A stretch of DNA of 64,000 nt from Chytriomyces cf. hyalinus JEL632 (lineage: Eukaryota > Chytridiomycota > Chytridiomycetes > Chytridiales > Chytriomycetaceae), in the NCBI GenBank assembly GCA_025435555.1, contig JAIWWG010000019.1, positions 1-64,000 on the forward strand, in the 5' to 3' direction. Each line of letters opens with the position of its first letter. Within the stretch, counting starts at the first letter, position 1. Positions 44,711 through 55,738 of this stretch are shown piece after piece. Made by a program: the position numbers and the translations under genes. The notes under the pieces are model-generated. The model did no database searches, had not been told where the DNA came from, and saw only the letters and a program-made list of their open reading frames with translations.

Positions 44711-45694
44711 TCACGCGTTCGAAAACTTGTTCCCCTTCACAACCTCACAGTTGGGCGCAACGCCGAGTTCGCTCGGTGTGCTGTGTTCTTCGTACCACGC
44801 TGACAGTTTGCTCGTCACCAGCCGAAAAAACTGTCTGAATCCCGCTTTTGGCTGTGACAGACTCTCATGCGGCGTGCGATCAGTTATCCAACAAATTTCC
44901 CCAGCTTCCAATGAAATCCCTGCTTCGTTTCCTCCAATTGCCTTCCGCAAATGCGAGATGTCTCCCAAATGTCCCACAACTTTCCCATGATCTTCAATCA
45001 AGCAGTCCCACACACGACACGTGTCCGCCATATTGGACGCAACAAAGATACCCCCTTTCATGTTGACTATTCCATGTTCATCCAAGTCTCCCGGCACCTG
45101 CGTTCCAAACCGGCCGCCACCCCAACAATAAAACCTGTGATATCCATGCATTACCGCCCCTGGAGGCGCCATCCCGGGAGATTCAATATGCAATCCTGGC
45201 CTTCTTTGAGTCTTTCCTTCTTCCACATAGCTTTCGTGGACAGTAATATACCCGATTTGCTCCCACTCATCCGGAACACGGCGCAAACACGCCGCGACAA
45301 TGGCTGCATACCGCTTCAAACTATCGGGCAATGCTTTGGCAACATGTGCATCGCAATAGGCATGACTTGGCCAGCGAACGTGGCAAGAGCTAAGATGTGG
45401 GTCAGGGTACACCATCTTGAACGGCATCATGTTAACATGGACCGGCACAGGCATACCCTGATCATCCATGAGTGGCGCAGGGAAGGGAATTGGTTCTGGG
45501 AGAACAAATAATCCTGCTTGAATGGGTAAGCGTTGCAGTTTGGTGGCGGTGTCAGTGCGATGCACATGACTGGCCCAAGACTCTTGAACTAAAGTGATGA
45601 TGAGACGGAGGGCATCGTTGTCGCGTTTGAAGATGGAAAGGGGGCTGCTGTCGGTCTGTGCTCCCAGGAGAATGATGGTGATGACAGGGTGCAT
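44711..45694 (-). CDS. Tandem-array protein C (HIE/PHES family)
   Basis: Intronless, 327 aa. Very close to copy D: MHPVITIILLGAQTDSSPLS, SWASHVHRTDTATKL, PIQAGLFVLPEPIPFPAPL, VHVNMMPFKM, then AKALPDSLKRYAAIVAACLR, RRPGLHIESPGMAPPGAVMH, GGIFVASNMADTCRVWDC. One site differs from all others: TDRTPHESLSQPKAG (Ser for Pro). C-terminus VVKGNKFSNA. Catalytic-type HIE and PHE residues are intact. Confidence 0.8.
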   Translation of the reverse strand: MHPVITIILLGAQTDSSPLSIFKRDNDALRLIITLVQESWASHVHRTDTATKLQRLPIQAGLFVLPEPIPFPAPLMDDQGMPVPVHVNMMPFKMVYPDPHLSSCHVRWPSHAYCDAHVAKALPDSLKRYAAIVAACLRRVPDEWEQIGYITVHESYVEEGKTQRRPGLHIESPGMAPPGAVMHGYHRFYCWGGGRFGTQVPGDLDEHGIVNMKGGIFVASNMADTCRVWDCLIEDHGKVVGHLGDISHLRKAIGGNEAGISLEAGEICWITDRTPHESLSQPKAGFRQFFRLVTSKLSAWYEEHSTPSELGVAPNCEVVKGNKFSNA

Positions 45695-45880
45695 TTCAGT
45701 TAAATTTTTATGTGGGGAGGTTGTGGCTGTGCTTTGCTGAAGGGATGGCGATATTTGTTTACGCGTCTTTCATGTTGTTGGTCAATTCAAATGACACTGA
45801 AATCGCGAGAAGATGTGCGGTATGCTTGTGATATTTAATGCGATTTGTTTCGTGATCCATGATCCTTATCACGGTGATCG

Positions 45881-46864
45881 TCACGCGTTCAAAAACTTGT
45901 TCCCCTTCACAACCTCGCAGTTGGGTGCAACTCCAAGCTCGCTCGGTGTGCTGTGTTCTTCATACCATGCCGACAGTTCGCTCGTCACCAGCCGAAAAAA
46001 CTGTCTGAATCCCGCTTTTGGTTGCGGCAGGGACTCATGAGGCGTGTGATCAGTCATCCAGCAAATATCGCCAGCTCTCAATGAAGTCGCAGCCTCATTC
46101 CCTCCAATCGCTTTTCGCAAATGCGAGATGTCTCCCAAATGTCCCACAACTTTCCCATGATCTTCAATCAAACAGTCCCAAACGCGACACGTGTCTGCCA
46201 TATTAGACGCAACAAAGATACCCCCTTTCATATTAACCACACCACGCTCATCCAAGTCGCCCGGTACTCGCGTTCCAAATCTTCCCCCACCCCAAGCATA
46301 AGTGCTGTGGTATCCATGCATTGCTGTCCCTGCAGGCGCCATCCCGGGAGACTCAATATGCAGTCCTGGCCGTCTTTGCGTCTGGCCCTCTTCCACATAG
46401 CTTTCATGCACAGTAATATACCCAACTTTATCCAACTCACTTGGAACACGGCGCAAACATGCAGCCACAATCGATGCATATCGTTTCAAGTTGTTGGGCA
46501 GAGCCGTGGCAACATGCGCATCGCAGTAAGGAACACTTGGATACTGAAGATGGCAAGGGCTGAGACGTGGATGGGGGTAGATCATCGTGAATGGCATCAT
46601 GTTAACATGGACCGGCACAGGCGCTCCATGATCGTCCGTCAGTGGTGCTGGGAAGGGAATTGGTTGTGGGAGAACAAATAAACCTGCTTGAATGTGCCGG
46701 TGGCGCAGTTTGTTGGCGGTGTCAGTGCGATGTACATGGCTGGCCCAAGACTCTTGGAGAAGGGTAATGATGAGACGGAGGGCATCCTTGTCGCGTTTAA
46801 AGATGGAAAGAGGGCTTCTGTTGCTCTGGACTCCCACGAGAATGATGGTGATGACAGGATGCAT
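45881..46864 (-). CDS. Tandem-array protein D (HIE/PHES family)
   Basis: Intronless, 327 aa, sister of copy C. Distinctive positions: MHPVITIILVGVQSNRS, RDKDALRLI (Lys for Asn), YHSTYAWGGGRFGTR, and TDHTPHESLPQPKAG with His for the otherwise invariant Arg before Thr. The HIE, PHE and following Arg are preserved. Ends VVKGNKFLNA. Promoter and 3' flank contain no other gene. Confidence 0.8.
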   Translation of the reverse strand: MHPVITIILVGVQSNRSPLSIFKRDKDALRLIITLLQESWASHVHRTDTANKLRHRHIQAGLFVLPQPIPFPAPLTDDHGAPVPVHVNMMPFTMIYPHPRLSPCHLQYPSVPYCDAHVATALPNNLKRYASIVAACLRRVPSELDKVGYITVHESYVEEGQTQRRPGLHIESPGMAPAGTAMHGYHSTYAWGGGRFGTRVPGDLDERGVVNMKGGIFVASNMADTCRVWDCLIEDHGKVVGHLGDISHLRKAIGGNEAATSLRAGDICWMTDHTPHESLPQPKAGFRQFFRLVTSELSAWYEEHSTPSELGVAPNCEVVKGNKFLNA

Positions 46865-46942
46865 TTTTTTATGGTCATGTTGCTGTGCCCAGAAAAATGT
46901 TTGCGATATTTATTGCGATGCTTGAAAACTGTCCACTGTCCT

Positions 46943-47926
46943 TCACGCGTTCAAAAACTTGTTGCCCTTCACAACCTCACAGCCAGGCTCCACTCCGAGC
47001 TCGCTCGGCGTATTGTGTTCTTCGTACCACGCTGACAGTTCGCTCGTCACCAGCCGGAAGAACTGTCTGAATCCTGCTTTTGGCTGCGGCAGGGACTCGT
47101 GCGGCGTGCGATCAGTCATCCAACAAATTTCCCCAGCTCCCAATGAAACCCCAGCCTCATTCCCTCCAATCGCTTCCCGCATGTGCGAAATGTCCCCCAA
47201 ATGTCCAACAACTTCACCATGCTCTTCAATGAGACAGTCCCACACGCGACAGGTGTCGGCCATATTGGACGCAACAAAGATACCTCCATGCATATTGATC
47301 ACACCATGCTCATCCAAATCCGCAGGGACCCGAGTTCCAAACCGGCCGCCACCCCAACAAATGAACCGGTGGTATCCATGCATGTGCGCCTTGGGAGCAA
47401 TCACTCCCGGCGATTCAATATGCAAACCCGGTCGTCTTTGCGTCTGCCCTTCTTCAACGAAACTTTCGTGAACAGTAATGTACCCCACTTTCCCCCACTC
47501 GCGGGGAACACGTCCAAGGCATTCGGCTACAATGGGCGCGTACCGCTTGAGGCGCTCCGGCAGAACATCCAATAGAAGCACGTCCGTACTGACCTCTTGT
47601 TGAGGGCGAATATTCCTATTGTGGCTGGCGGACATGCGAAAGGGCATCATGTTGATGCTGACAGGGACAGGTGAACCATGCTCATCCATGAGAGGGGGAG
47701 GAAACGGGATCTTGCGAGGCAGGACAAAGATTCCCGCCGGAATGGGTGTGAAGAAGCGGCTGCGGTTGAGTTTCTCTGGCATGTCTGTGCGGCGGACATG
47801 CTCGGCCCACCAGTCCTGGACAATGCGGATGATGAGACGTAGAGCGTCGTTGTCTCTCTTGAACACGGACAGTGGGCTGCGTTCGCTCTGGACTCCAATG
47901 AGGATCACGCCGATAATGGGATTCAT
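46943..47926 (-). CDS. Tandem-array protein E (HIE/PHES family)
   Basis: Intronless, 327 aa from MNPIIGVILIGVQSERS; an ATG at 48067 would add 47 Lys/Asn-rich residues not found in the paralogues. Differs in the N-terminal half (VQDWWAEHVRRTDMPEKLNR) and has MNPI instead of MHP(V/A)I. Conserved core: VSINMMPFRM, LKRYAPIVAECLGRVPREW, RRPGLHIESPGVIAPKAHMH, GGIFVASNMADTCRVWDC, TDRTPHESLPQPKAGFRQFF. The outermost copy of the array on the right. Confidence 0.78.
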   Translation of the reverse strand: MNPIIGVILIGVQSERSPLSVFKRDNDALRLIIRIVQDWWAEHVRRTDMPEKLNRSRFFTPIPAGIFVLPRKIPFPPPLMDEHGSPVPVSINMMPFRMSASHNRNIRPQQEVSTDVLLLDVLPERLKRYAPIVAECLGRVPREWGKVGYITVHESFVEEGQTQRRPGLHIESPGVIAPKAHMHGYHRFICWGGGRFGTRVPADLDEHGVINMHGGIFVASNMADTCRVWDCLIEEHGEVVGHLGDISHMREAIGGNEAGVSLGAGEICWMTDRTPHESLPQPKAGFRQFFRLVTSELSAWYEEHNTPSELGVEPGCEVVKGNKFLNA

Positions 47927-48361
47927 TTGGTCTGTTTTTGAGAATGTTTTATTATTATTATTTTTTTGGTTTCTGGTTCGTTTGTCACCCGCTGCCTCCG
48001 CTTTGCCACAGCTGAGCAAGTTATTTATCTTCTTCTCTGATTTTCTTCTTCCTCTTTTCCTCATCATTTAAGTGTCGCATTAACGCTTCGGACAAATTCA
48101 GTTCAACTTTTCAAAGCTTGTGCGCTTTAAAATTTCCCCGATTCAGAGTTGAATTTTGAATTCTGGTTTATCCGGTGGTGGTCCGCAGAGCATTAATGAG
48201 TCCGAGAAAGCCAGCCACTCCTTATCTGTTCATTTCATTTTCATCAACAAACACAAAAAAAGTGGAAATCGTTTCAAGAACCCAAATCGTTTAATGCTGA
48301 GGAATTCGGCCCTCAAAAACAAGGCTTTATCTTAATCGATGCAGACGCACTGAACAAGCAT
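47927..48361. other. Intergenic region
   Basis: 435 bp between array copy E and eS10 (both minus strand): promoter of copy E and 3' flank of the ribosomal gene. No gene or repeat beyond short T-runs. Confidence 0.5.
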
Positions 48362-49147
48362 TTACTCCTGGGCTGGGCGGGGTCCACCACGGCCGACTCC
48401 TCCACGCTAAATGCAAGGATTTCGGATGAATAAAATGATCAAACTCCTCAATAAAGAAGAAATGACGACTCACGAATTCTGGGCGGAAGTCACCAGAAGC
48501 ACCCTCCTTCTTCTCACCGTCGTTACGGCGACGGTATCCATCACCTCCCTCGCGTCTCTCGCGCTGTGGGCGCTCCTCTAATTATAAATTGGTCAGAGAC
48601 ATGTCAAGACGCCTGACGTTAACGCTTCCATACCACGGCCTGGGCGGATTCCAGCTGGCTTGGCAGTCTTGATGTGGGTGCGTGGCACAATCTCGACTGG
48701 GAGGTGCAAGAACTTGCGGAGGTATTCGATACCGGCATCGTTCAAGAAGTAGTAGTAGTATTGCCAAGAGAAACGGGTGTTGACGAGGCCACGGGACTCA
48801 AGGGACTGAAGAGCCTTGATGACGTGCAAGTTTGGCACATCGACTTCGTTGTGCTTTGGGAGGTTGAAGTCCTTCTTGGCAACCATAACTCCCTCCTGGA
48901 AGAGGTACCTGAAACAACAAAGTGCGTGAGTGTCGGAATTGCCAGTGTTGGAGAACGTCGGGAATGGATATCGCAAGATGCAGTGACGCAAGATGCAGTG
49001 ATTGAATTCGCTGAGAAGGACATCCGCACGAGGTTCTTCGGATTGTCGAAAGGCGGCAACTCTCCAACCCAGAGGTCTTCAATTGGGGAGGGTTCAGACG
49101 AGTACTCACTGGTAGATCTTCTTGCGGTTGTCAGTTGGGATAAGCAT
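48362..49147 (-). CDS. rps10: 40S ribosomal protein eS10
   Basis: Exons 49147-49110, 48908-48634, 48577-48474, 48406-48362 (153 aa); all phases fit. Diagnostic sequence: MLIPTDNRKKIYQYLFQEGV, KKDFNLPKHNEVDVPNLHVI, SRGLVNTRFSWQYYYYFLND, GIEYLRKFLHLPVEIVPRTH. The basic tail RRREGGDGYRRRN...RGGVGRGG is typical. Component of the small subunit head. The ATG is directly preceded by CCAG with a pyrimidine-poor acceptor-like context, so a 5'UTR intron is possible, as is common for ribosomal protein genes. Confidence 0.97.
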
Positions 49148-49713
49148 CTGGTTACGTAATGGAGATTCGTTAGCGTAATGTCACCAAGCGCGACCACAAC
49201 ATCCATCCGCTCCATCCGCTCCATCAGTATTCAGATGCATCATAGGTCATGCAGAGTATGGCGCCCGATTTTGGTGCCGATGGATGGCTGGATGGGGATG
49301 GTGAGTGAGTGGTGGCGGAAGCAGCATGTACCTTTCAATTGGAAGGTGAAAAAGGACGATTCAATGATGACCACGTCAGTGCTATACGCTCACTGACGCA
49401 ACAAAGCTGCTCGCATCAAACTTGCTTGACTGATGTAGATTATAATTTGTGAGATGGAATCCGCGAATCAAGCCAGTGTCAGACAAGCTGTTTTCAATGA
49501 GCTACGTGGACCTGAACTCGATATGAAGAAACTGCGGATTCCAATTATATCTTCCAACCAGACCGGATATTTCCTGAATGGCAACTCCGAGGAAGTTAGC
49601 TGATCAGTACGTAGCATGCACGAAATATTTTGGAAACAGAGAGTCCGGGTTCATTCGCCGACACAACGAACAGCATTTATTGTCTACTGCGTGTTTCGAC
49701 AGAAACGAGAAAT
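49148..49713. other. Intergenic region
   Basis: 566 bp: promoter of eS10 and 3' flank of the multi-TM gene. A direct CCATCCGCTCCATCCGCTCCAT repeat lies at about 49202-49227; no gene. Confidence 0.5.
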
Positions 49714-50550
49714 TCAAAATGCCTCCGCGGTACTCGGCTCAGTGAAAAGGTTTTTCAAGGCCTCCTTCGAAGTACCGCCCTTGCCATACCAAGGAAGACT
49801 TCGATTCACCAGCGAGATCTTCATCAGCAGCAACATGAGAGCAGCCAAGAAGAGAATTAAATCAAACGCGGCATTTGACAAGTAAAACTGAATCTCGCTC
49901 GCTGCAGTGATTGGCGTCATGAAAAACGCAATATTCTGCGTAATGAACGCGACCAGAGCGATACTAAGACAAGCATTTGAAGCGAGTCCGTACTGCGCAA
50001 TGCAAATGTAGTTTTACGGGTCTGCCACATTCATCATTTTCACATTGTCAATGTGGCAGATGAACGAATAGGTCAGGAAGGTGTCCAATGAGATTGTAAC
50101 GCTTCCGGGGATGGTGGCACTGACGACATACACGAGACAGTTTTCGCGCGGCGACAAGGCCAGGAACTCGACAAAAAACGCGGTGGAAGAAAGCAGCGGC
50201 GACAAGTAAAGAAGATATCGAAAAGCAGTAGTGCACACAGAGGGTCTTGAGTACAACTTCAAGACTTCTTGGGATCGAGCAAAATTGTAGAATAGATGCA
50301 GCGTTTCACTTGCGGCGAAACTGAGTCCAACTCCTTTCATGCAAGCGTGTTGGATTTCCTCACTATCCCTATTATGGTGACTGAAAGAGGAAATAGCAAA
50401 GAAACTTGCGAGCGATACGTTGGCACCCGAGAGGAGCAAGTTCGGGCCCGTGAAGAGAACCCTCAAGCGTCCAGCGCTTCTCCCAGAACCGATTTCAACC
50501 GTGCAACACCAACGCGACCACCAACGCAGAGTAGGTTCAAAGCGGCCCAT
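49714..50550 (-). CDS. Multi-pass membrane protein, uncharacterised
   Basis: Exons 50550-50029 and 49992-49714 join in phase 0 (266 aa) across a 36-nt intron (GTGGCAGACC...GCGCAG). Five to six hydrophobic segments: LLLSGANVSLASFFAISSF, TAFRYLLYLSPLLSSTAFFV, NCLVYVVSATIPGSVTISLD, ACLSIALVAFITQNIAFFM, AFDLILFLAALMLLLMKISL. A Lys/Ser-rich tail ends the protein. The start is uncertain: the first 40 residues (Arg/Trp-rich) may be untranslated or intronic, and 50613 is an alternative ATG. No family recognised; could be a degenerate seven-TM receptor. Divergent neighbour of the class C GPCR. Confidence 0.5.
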
Positions 50551-51120
50551 TTGTTGAGTTGGCCACAGAAAAGTCGATTGTTGAAGTTTATGCTCTTGTG
50601 AATAAATCGTCAACTCTTTTGGATGGCAATTCGCGAAAATATTCTTGAATAAATGGATTGTTTGTAATGCAGCAACTTCAAGAGTCGCGAAATATAAAAC
50701 GTGCGCCGGTGGGCGTCTGAGAGTGTGAAACTGCCGCCGCGTTTCTCAACCCCGCACCAGTCTCATGCTGATCCTTCCAAAAACCATTCCCGAATTAGTT
50801 TGTCAAAACGGCAAGAGTTGAATGCGTAAGTAAGATTGTTTACAGATTTTGAGTGGGGCGATTTGAACCAGTGTCAAAAGCCGATTACCTCAGAGAGTGA
50901 CTGACCATGGGAAGACTGGACTGATTGGAAGGGAGCCTTGAATGAATTTCATGTCGCCGGATTGGAGTCTTCAAAGGACGAAAAGTGACAAAACTATTCA
51001 ATGCTGCTCGGCAGATTCCGTGTTTAAGACCCTGTCGGATCTTTACTGTGGAAATGTACTTTGCGGAGGATTTTCATGCGTTTGAACATCTCAATAAAAA
51101 TGCACTGGCTTCAGTTTTAG

Positions 51121-54100
51121 GGGCTTTCATTCTCGTCTTCTCGCGTTCGTTGTTCAGGCGAAGGGAGCGGCCGCGTTGGCCTCTGGAGGTACAGTCCAAG
51201 GCGGAGAGGTTAGGGACAGCTTTTTCCAAACATCACAGAGCAGCAACTCACTGTTAATATTCTGCTTCTGCCGTCCATGAAGAGTAACTCCAATCCTCCT
51301 CCATGATGATGATCGGGAAATGAACACATGCTGTTTTTTCAGATATTTCTCTGGAAAAGTCGCTGACGCAAGAGTTCATGGACACGAATTTCACACCAAA
51401 GACGGGCATAAAAGTCGTGATTCACATGACCGCGACACGGATCACTACGGATTACGCGTCAGTTGGGCCCCATCGAAGTTGCATTGGAATTCCCAACACT
51501 GAATCTCTCCCGCCCAACACACACAAAATATAGAACCCAGCTGCAGCTGTACTTGAGCACAAACGACTCTTCCATGGACATTTTCATGATGGACGTTGTC
51601 TGGCCGCCGGAATTTGCAGAGTACCTGATTGACTTGTCTCCAATGATCAGCCCTGAGCTTGCCGCGTTACACAATCCCTCCATTTGGAAAGCTAATGTGG
51701 TTGACGGTCGTCATATTGGTATCCCCTTTACTGTAGATTACGGACTCTTTTATTATCGTGATGACTGTGAGCAGGAAGTTGTCTTTCTGTCACTGATAAT
51801 TTGTGGTACTTATTTCCTAAGTAGTGTTGGCAAAACACGGCTACACAGACCCACCCGAGACTTGGGACGAAATGGAAGCAATGGCACTCGATATCAAGAG
51901 CAAAGAACCGTCTGTGGATGGATATATTGGGCAGTTCAACGGTACCTATTTTTTCCAAAAGTTCCTCTTCTGACCCATAATTGAGATCATACTCTGTTCA
52001 ATCAGCTTACGAGGGGCTTACCTGCAATTTAATGGAGTGGCTTCATAGCGCCGATGCAGGAGGTATCATATCTCCAAACCAGACAGTCACATTGGACAAT
52101 CCGGCAACGCGGCAGATGCTGAGCCGTGTCAAAAACTGGTTCATGAACGGAGTTACCCCAAAGTACGCACTGTCATACTCCGAAACAGATTGTGAGGACA
52201 TATTCCAGTCGGGACAGGCCTTGTTTATGCGGCATTGGCCACCAACCATGTTAAGCTTGGAACGGGCAGGCATCAAGTTTTCGTTCAAAGTGACTGGTCT
52301 GCCGGGAACCTCGAGGGAGACCAAATTCGCATCAACGCTTGGTGGATGGAATCTGGGTGTCAGTAAAGCCACGAACAATCAGGACGCTGCGGTCAAACCG
52401 CTCTTGTTTATGGCTACCGCTGAGTTTCAAAAGTTTCGATTTGTGGCGATCGGGGTGTTCCCATCCGTGTCTTCGTTGTATCAAGGTAATGAACTTTTCT
52501 TGCCAAGCGAAGCATCCACAGTTGCCCTTACGGAAGTTTTGCAGATCCCGACGTTTGCGCTAAAATTGACTGCCAACTGTTTGGCAACCTGCGAGTTTCT
52601 CCTCGCCCTGCTGCAGGAAGTGGAAAGCATGTGCGTAACCTCGTCATCTCACACGTCTTCGTGCTAACAGATAAAAACAAACGCCAGTATCTCGAAGTCT
52701 CGCGAATTTTGTACACATCCGTCAACTCGTACTTAGGCCAAAAGATTGATATCAACACCGCTCTGGAAGATTCCGTATCGAGAATTGAAGAAACGATCGG
52801 GACCTATGCAGCCGTCGTTATGGCACAGGCTCGCTACATTCACTACGAAGAAGGAATCGCAAAAGTATTCACCACGCTTGCATTTACGGGTGTCGCCACA
52901 TGCCTTGCATTAATGGTATTCGTTTGCGTGTATCGGAAAAACCCGGTCATGGTTGCTGCGAGCCCCGACTTTTTATGTTTGGTAGAGTCGCACATATTCT
53001 TTTTATGATTTCGTTCTGTGTTCATTTTCTGTCCAGATCATATTCGGCGCAATGATCGAATTCGGCGCCATTTGTTTGTTTGTGGGGAAGCCAACGGCGT
53101 CGCTGTGCTTGGCTCAACCGTTCGCTGTGACTCTCGGTTACGCGATCGCGTACTCTGCGTTACTGACTAAAACCTGGCGCGTGCATCGGTGAGTTTAAAG
53201 AAGTGGTCCTGAGTTGATGAAAAACTGATTGAAGCAAATCAGCATTTTCGATGCCAAGTTTGCAAAAGTAGGACGCGCGTTCACGTCCTCAAAATTGATG
53301 AAATACGTTGGCATTTACGTTGCAGTAAATCTGGTGCGCTTGACGGGGTGAAGGATCAGTAACGGCACTAACAAAACAACAACAACGACAGGCCATCCTC
53401 CTGGCATGGGCATTCACAAAAGCACCACAACCAAAAGCCATCTTCCAAAACTCTCGCAGCGCATACCTCGCATGCACCTCGGACGCCGATACCCCGTTCA
53501 CAGCAACCTTACTTTCTGTCAACGGTCTGATGCTGCTCTTTGGATCATGGCTGGCATACAAGACACGTAATATTGACAAAGAGTACCGAGAAAGCTACTA
53601 CATTGCCATCATCATGTACAACACTTTGATATGGGGATCCATCTCCGCCGGGTTTGTGTTTGTTGCGCCTCTCGGACACGAGCTGCATTTCTCAGTCCGA
53701 TCCGCGTCGATTCTGATGGCGTGCTTCGGTACTCTAATCTTACTGATGGTCCCCAAGATCCGGGCCGTGTTCCACGGCGCATTCCCCGTCGTAAACACGT
53801 CGAGCGAAGAGATGCAGCGACAGAGCGCCGCAATGCAGCAAAGCAGCTTTCTCAAAAAACGTCCCAGCCAAGCTTGCGACCTGGACAAACACACGACGGA
53901 CGTGGTGCTTGTGGACTACCGTATGGGCAAATCGACGCTGTTTCTGGGAAACTGGCGTGCTGCAAAGTTGAACCTTGTCGAGCTTAAAGATGGGATTCTG
54001 GTTGCGTTTACAAGAGCTGGGAAGAAAGGGAAACCTGTTGTTGGTGTCGTCTTGTTTTTTTTCTCTTGATTTGCTGTTCGTTGACCCCTCACACATCTTG

Positions 54101-54346
54101 CGTCGCGTTTTTTTATTCTTACAGGATTCGCGGCTGGTTCACTGCTTCTCACTCGACTACGGAGAACTTGCAGAGGTTACTCTCTTGACGAAGGATCCAG
54201 ACTCGAAGCTCATGTCAGCGCAGATCCGGCTCCGAGATGGGCACGTGTTTGAGGTTGTCTCGGACGACCCAAAGAAACTGCAGTCTGTCCTGGATCGCAT
54301 AAAATGTAGTGGGCGAGCAAGAGGGCAGTCCTCAAGCAACAAGTAA
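51121..54346 (+). CDS. Class C GPCR with ABC-type sugar-binding ectodomain and C-terminal PH-like domain
   Basis: Traced exons: (51121)-51188, 51343-51457, 51534-51766, 51825-51941, 52006-52485, 52545-52634, 52671-52981, 53037-53188, 53243-53333, 53392 to 54036 or 54045, 54125-54346. The start codon, in an upstream exon, was not located; the first traced exon ends the signal peptide (LLAFVVQAKGAAALASG). Residues ~25-400 are a bacterial-type solute-binding protein (SBP_bac_1): EKSLTQEFMDTNFTPKTGIK, DIFMMDVVWPPEFAEYLIDL, GIPFTVDYGLFYYRDDLLAK, GYTDPPETWDEMEAM, FMRHWPPTMLSLERAGIKF. A 7tm_3 bundle follows: AFTGVATCLALMVFVCVYRK, the conserved ECL1 Cys (SLCLAQPFAVT), KTWRVHRIF, and LMVPKIRAVF at TM7. 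The cytosolic tail ends in a PH-like fold (LNLVELKDGILVAF...FSLDYGELAEV...HVFEVVSDD). Sugar or small-solute sensing through G proteins is inferred. Confidence 0.85.
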
Positions 54347-54494
54347 AAACAAGCGACTGATTACAGGGAACTCCCCCTATTTTTATCATGTTTTTTGTCA
54401 ATTGCGACACAAAAACGCCGCGCAGATGCGAGGGAAAATATAAAATAAAAAGAACCTTTTTTTTTTTTTTTTTTTTTTTTCTTTTTTCCATGGT

Positions 54495-55670
54495 TCAGAT
54501 TGAAAGCGCGTTCAACAAATCAGCCCTCTCTCTCGACAACGCTGCCTCCAATCTTGGATTCATTTCGCGTCTCAATTCATCGTCAAACGCAATCATGACA
54601 CTTCCTTGTCTCTGCAAATCGATCCATTTTCCTTCATATTTCTGCATCCAGTTTCAAAGCAAAGTGAGAAAATAAGAAGCAACAACATTGAAACAAGCAG
54701 TTGCTTTTCCTCACCTGAACAGATTGCGCATATTTTGCCGCGCGTTCCTCCATGCTTGGGTACACATCTGGCACCATATGCCCCGATGACCGCGATCCAA
54801 TTCCATTCCCATTCACACCCGCTTCATTTCTTCGCATGGCATAATCTCGCGCCTCTCGTGCCTTGATACGCTCCTGATTGGCTCTGCAAAAAGTATCTAA
54901 ACAAGACATTTCCCACAAAACAATTTTTTATAGAAAAAAACTACTCACAACTCCTGCATAGACAAGACACGCTGTTTTCGTTGCTGCTCCGCTGCCTCAG
55001 CTTCCTGCTTACGCTTCACGTCGTCAATGTACCCCAAGAAATCAATCGGATCCACAGCGCCAGCGGATGATTGTCCAGCAGCCGCCTTCACTTTAAATGC
55101 AGCAGAAGGTGCAGCAGCTTTCTTAAACTTCATGAAAAGCGTGTGGGAAAAACAGGAAGGTAAGTAATTTTGTCAAAAAAGAAAAATCATTTTGCCATCA
55201 AGACTCCCACAAACCTTCAATTCACTCCGTTTCACACCCAATGGCCCACTACCCGCAATACGCTCTTCCCCAGTGCTACTTGTAGTTGTAGCATTTTTCA
55301 AAGAACTTGCAAGAGGTCCACCGTTTGGATTTAAGACGGGTTTTTTGACAGGTGCCGTTCTTGGTGCTGCGGCCGGTCCAGCGGCTGGTTTTACTTGAGT
55401 CGGTCCTGTACGCACGGTAGCTGACGCAGTGCTTGAAGACGCGGTTGGTTCAGGTTTCACCTTCTGTCCCGAGAAAGTCAGATTTTCTTCCAAAATAACC
55501 AAACCTAAAGAAAATTGGATTTACCATCGGCGCCACAGTTTCCGGCTTGACGAAATCAGTAGCAGCAACTGCTGGAGGCGGTACCACGCTGGTAACCTCC
55601 GTAAACAGCCTCTCATTCTCCGACCCAGAACTTGGTTTTGAATTTGAGCCTGAGCCTTTTCAAATTTGTG
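54495..55670 (-). CDS. Uncharacterised disordered/coiled-coil protein, 5' end unresolved
   Basis: In-phase exons on the minus strand: (about 55660)-55525, 55463-55215, 55127-54949, 54883-54715, 54641-54495. The N-terminal half is Ala/Pro/Ser/Thr-rich (KPAAGPAAAPRTAPVKKPVL); the C-terminal half is helical and charged: DPIDFLGYIDDVKRKQEAEA, NQERIKAREARDYAMRRNEA, EGKWIDLQRQGSVMIAFDDE, LEAALSRERADLLNALSI. No family recognised; likely a nuclear or cytosolic adaptor. A candidate start ATG at about 55735 (MPCITFSRNWYCL) does not join in frame, so the first exon remains open. Confidence 0.6.
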
Positions 55671-55738
55671 TGAAAAGCAAGAGTTAGCACTCACGACAAA
55701 CAATACCAATTTCGCGAAAAGGTTATACAAGGCATGGG

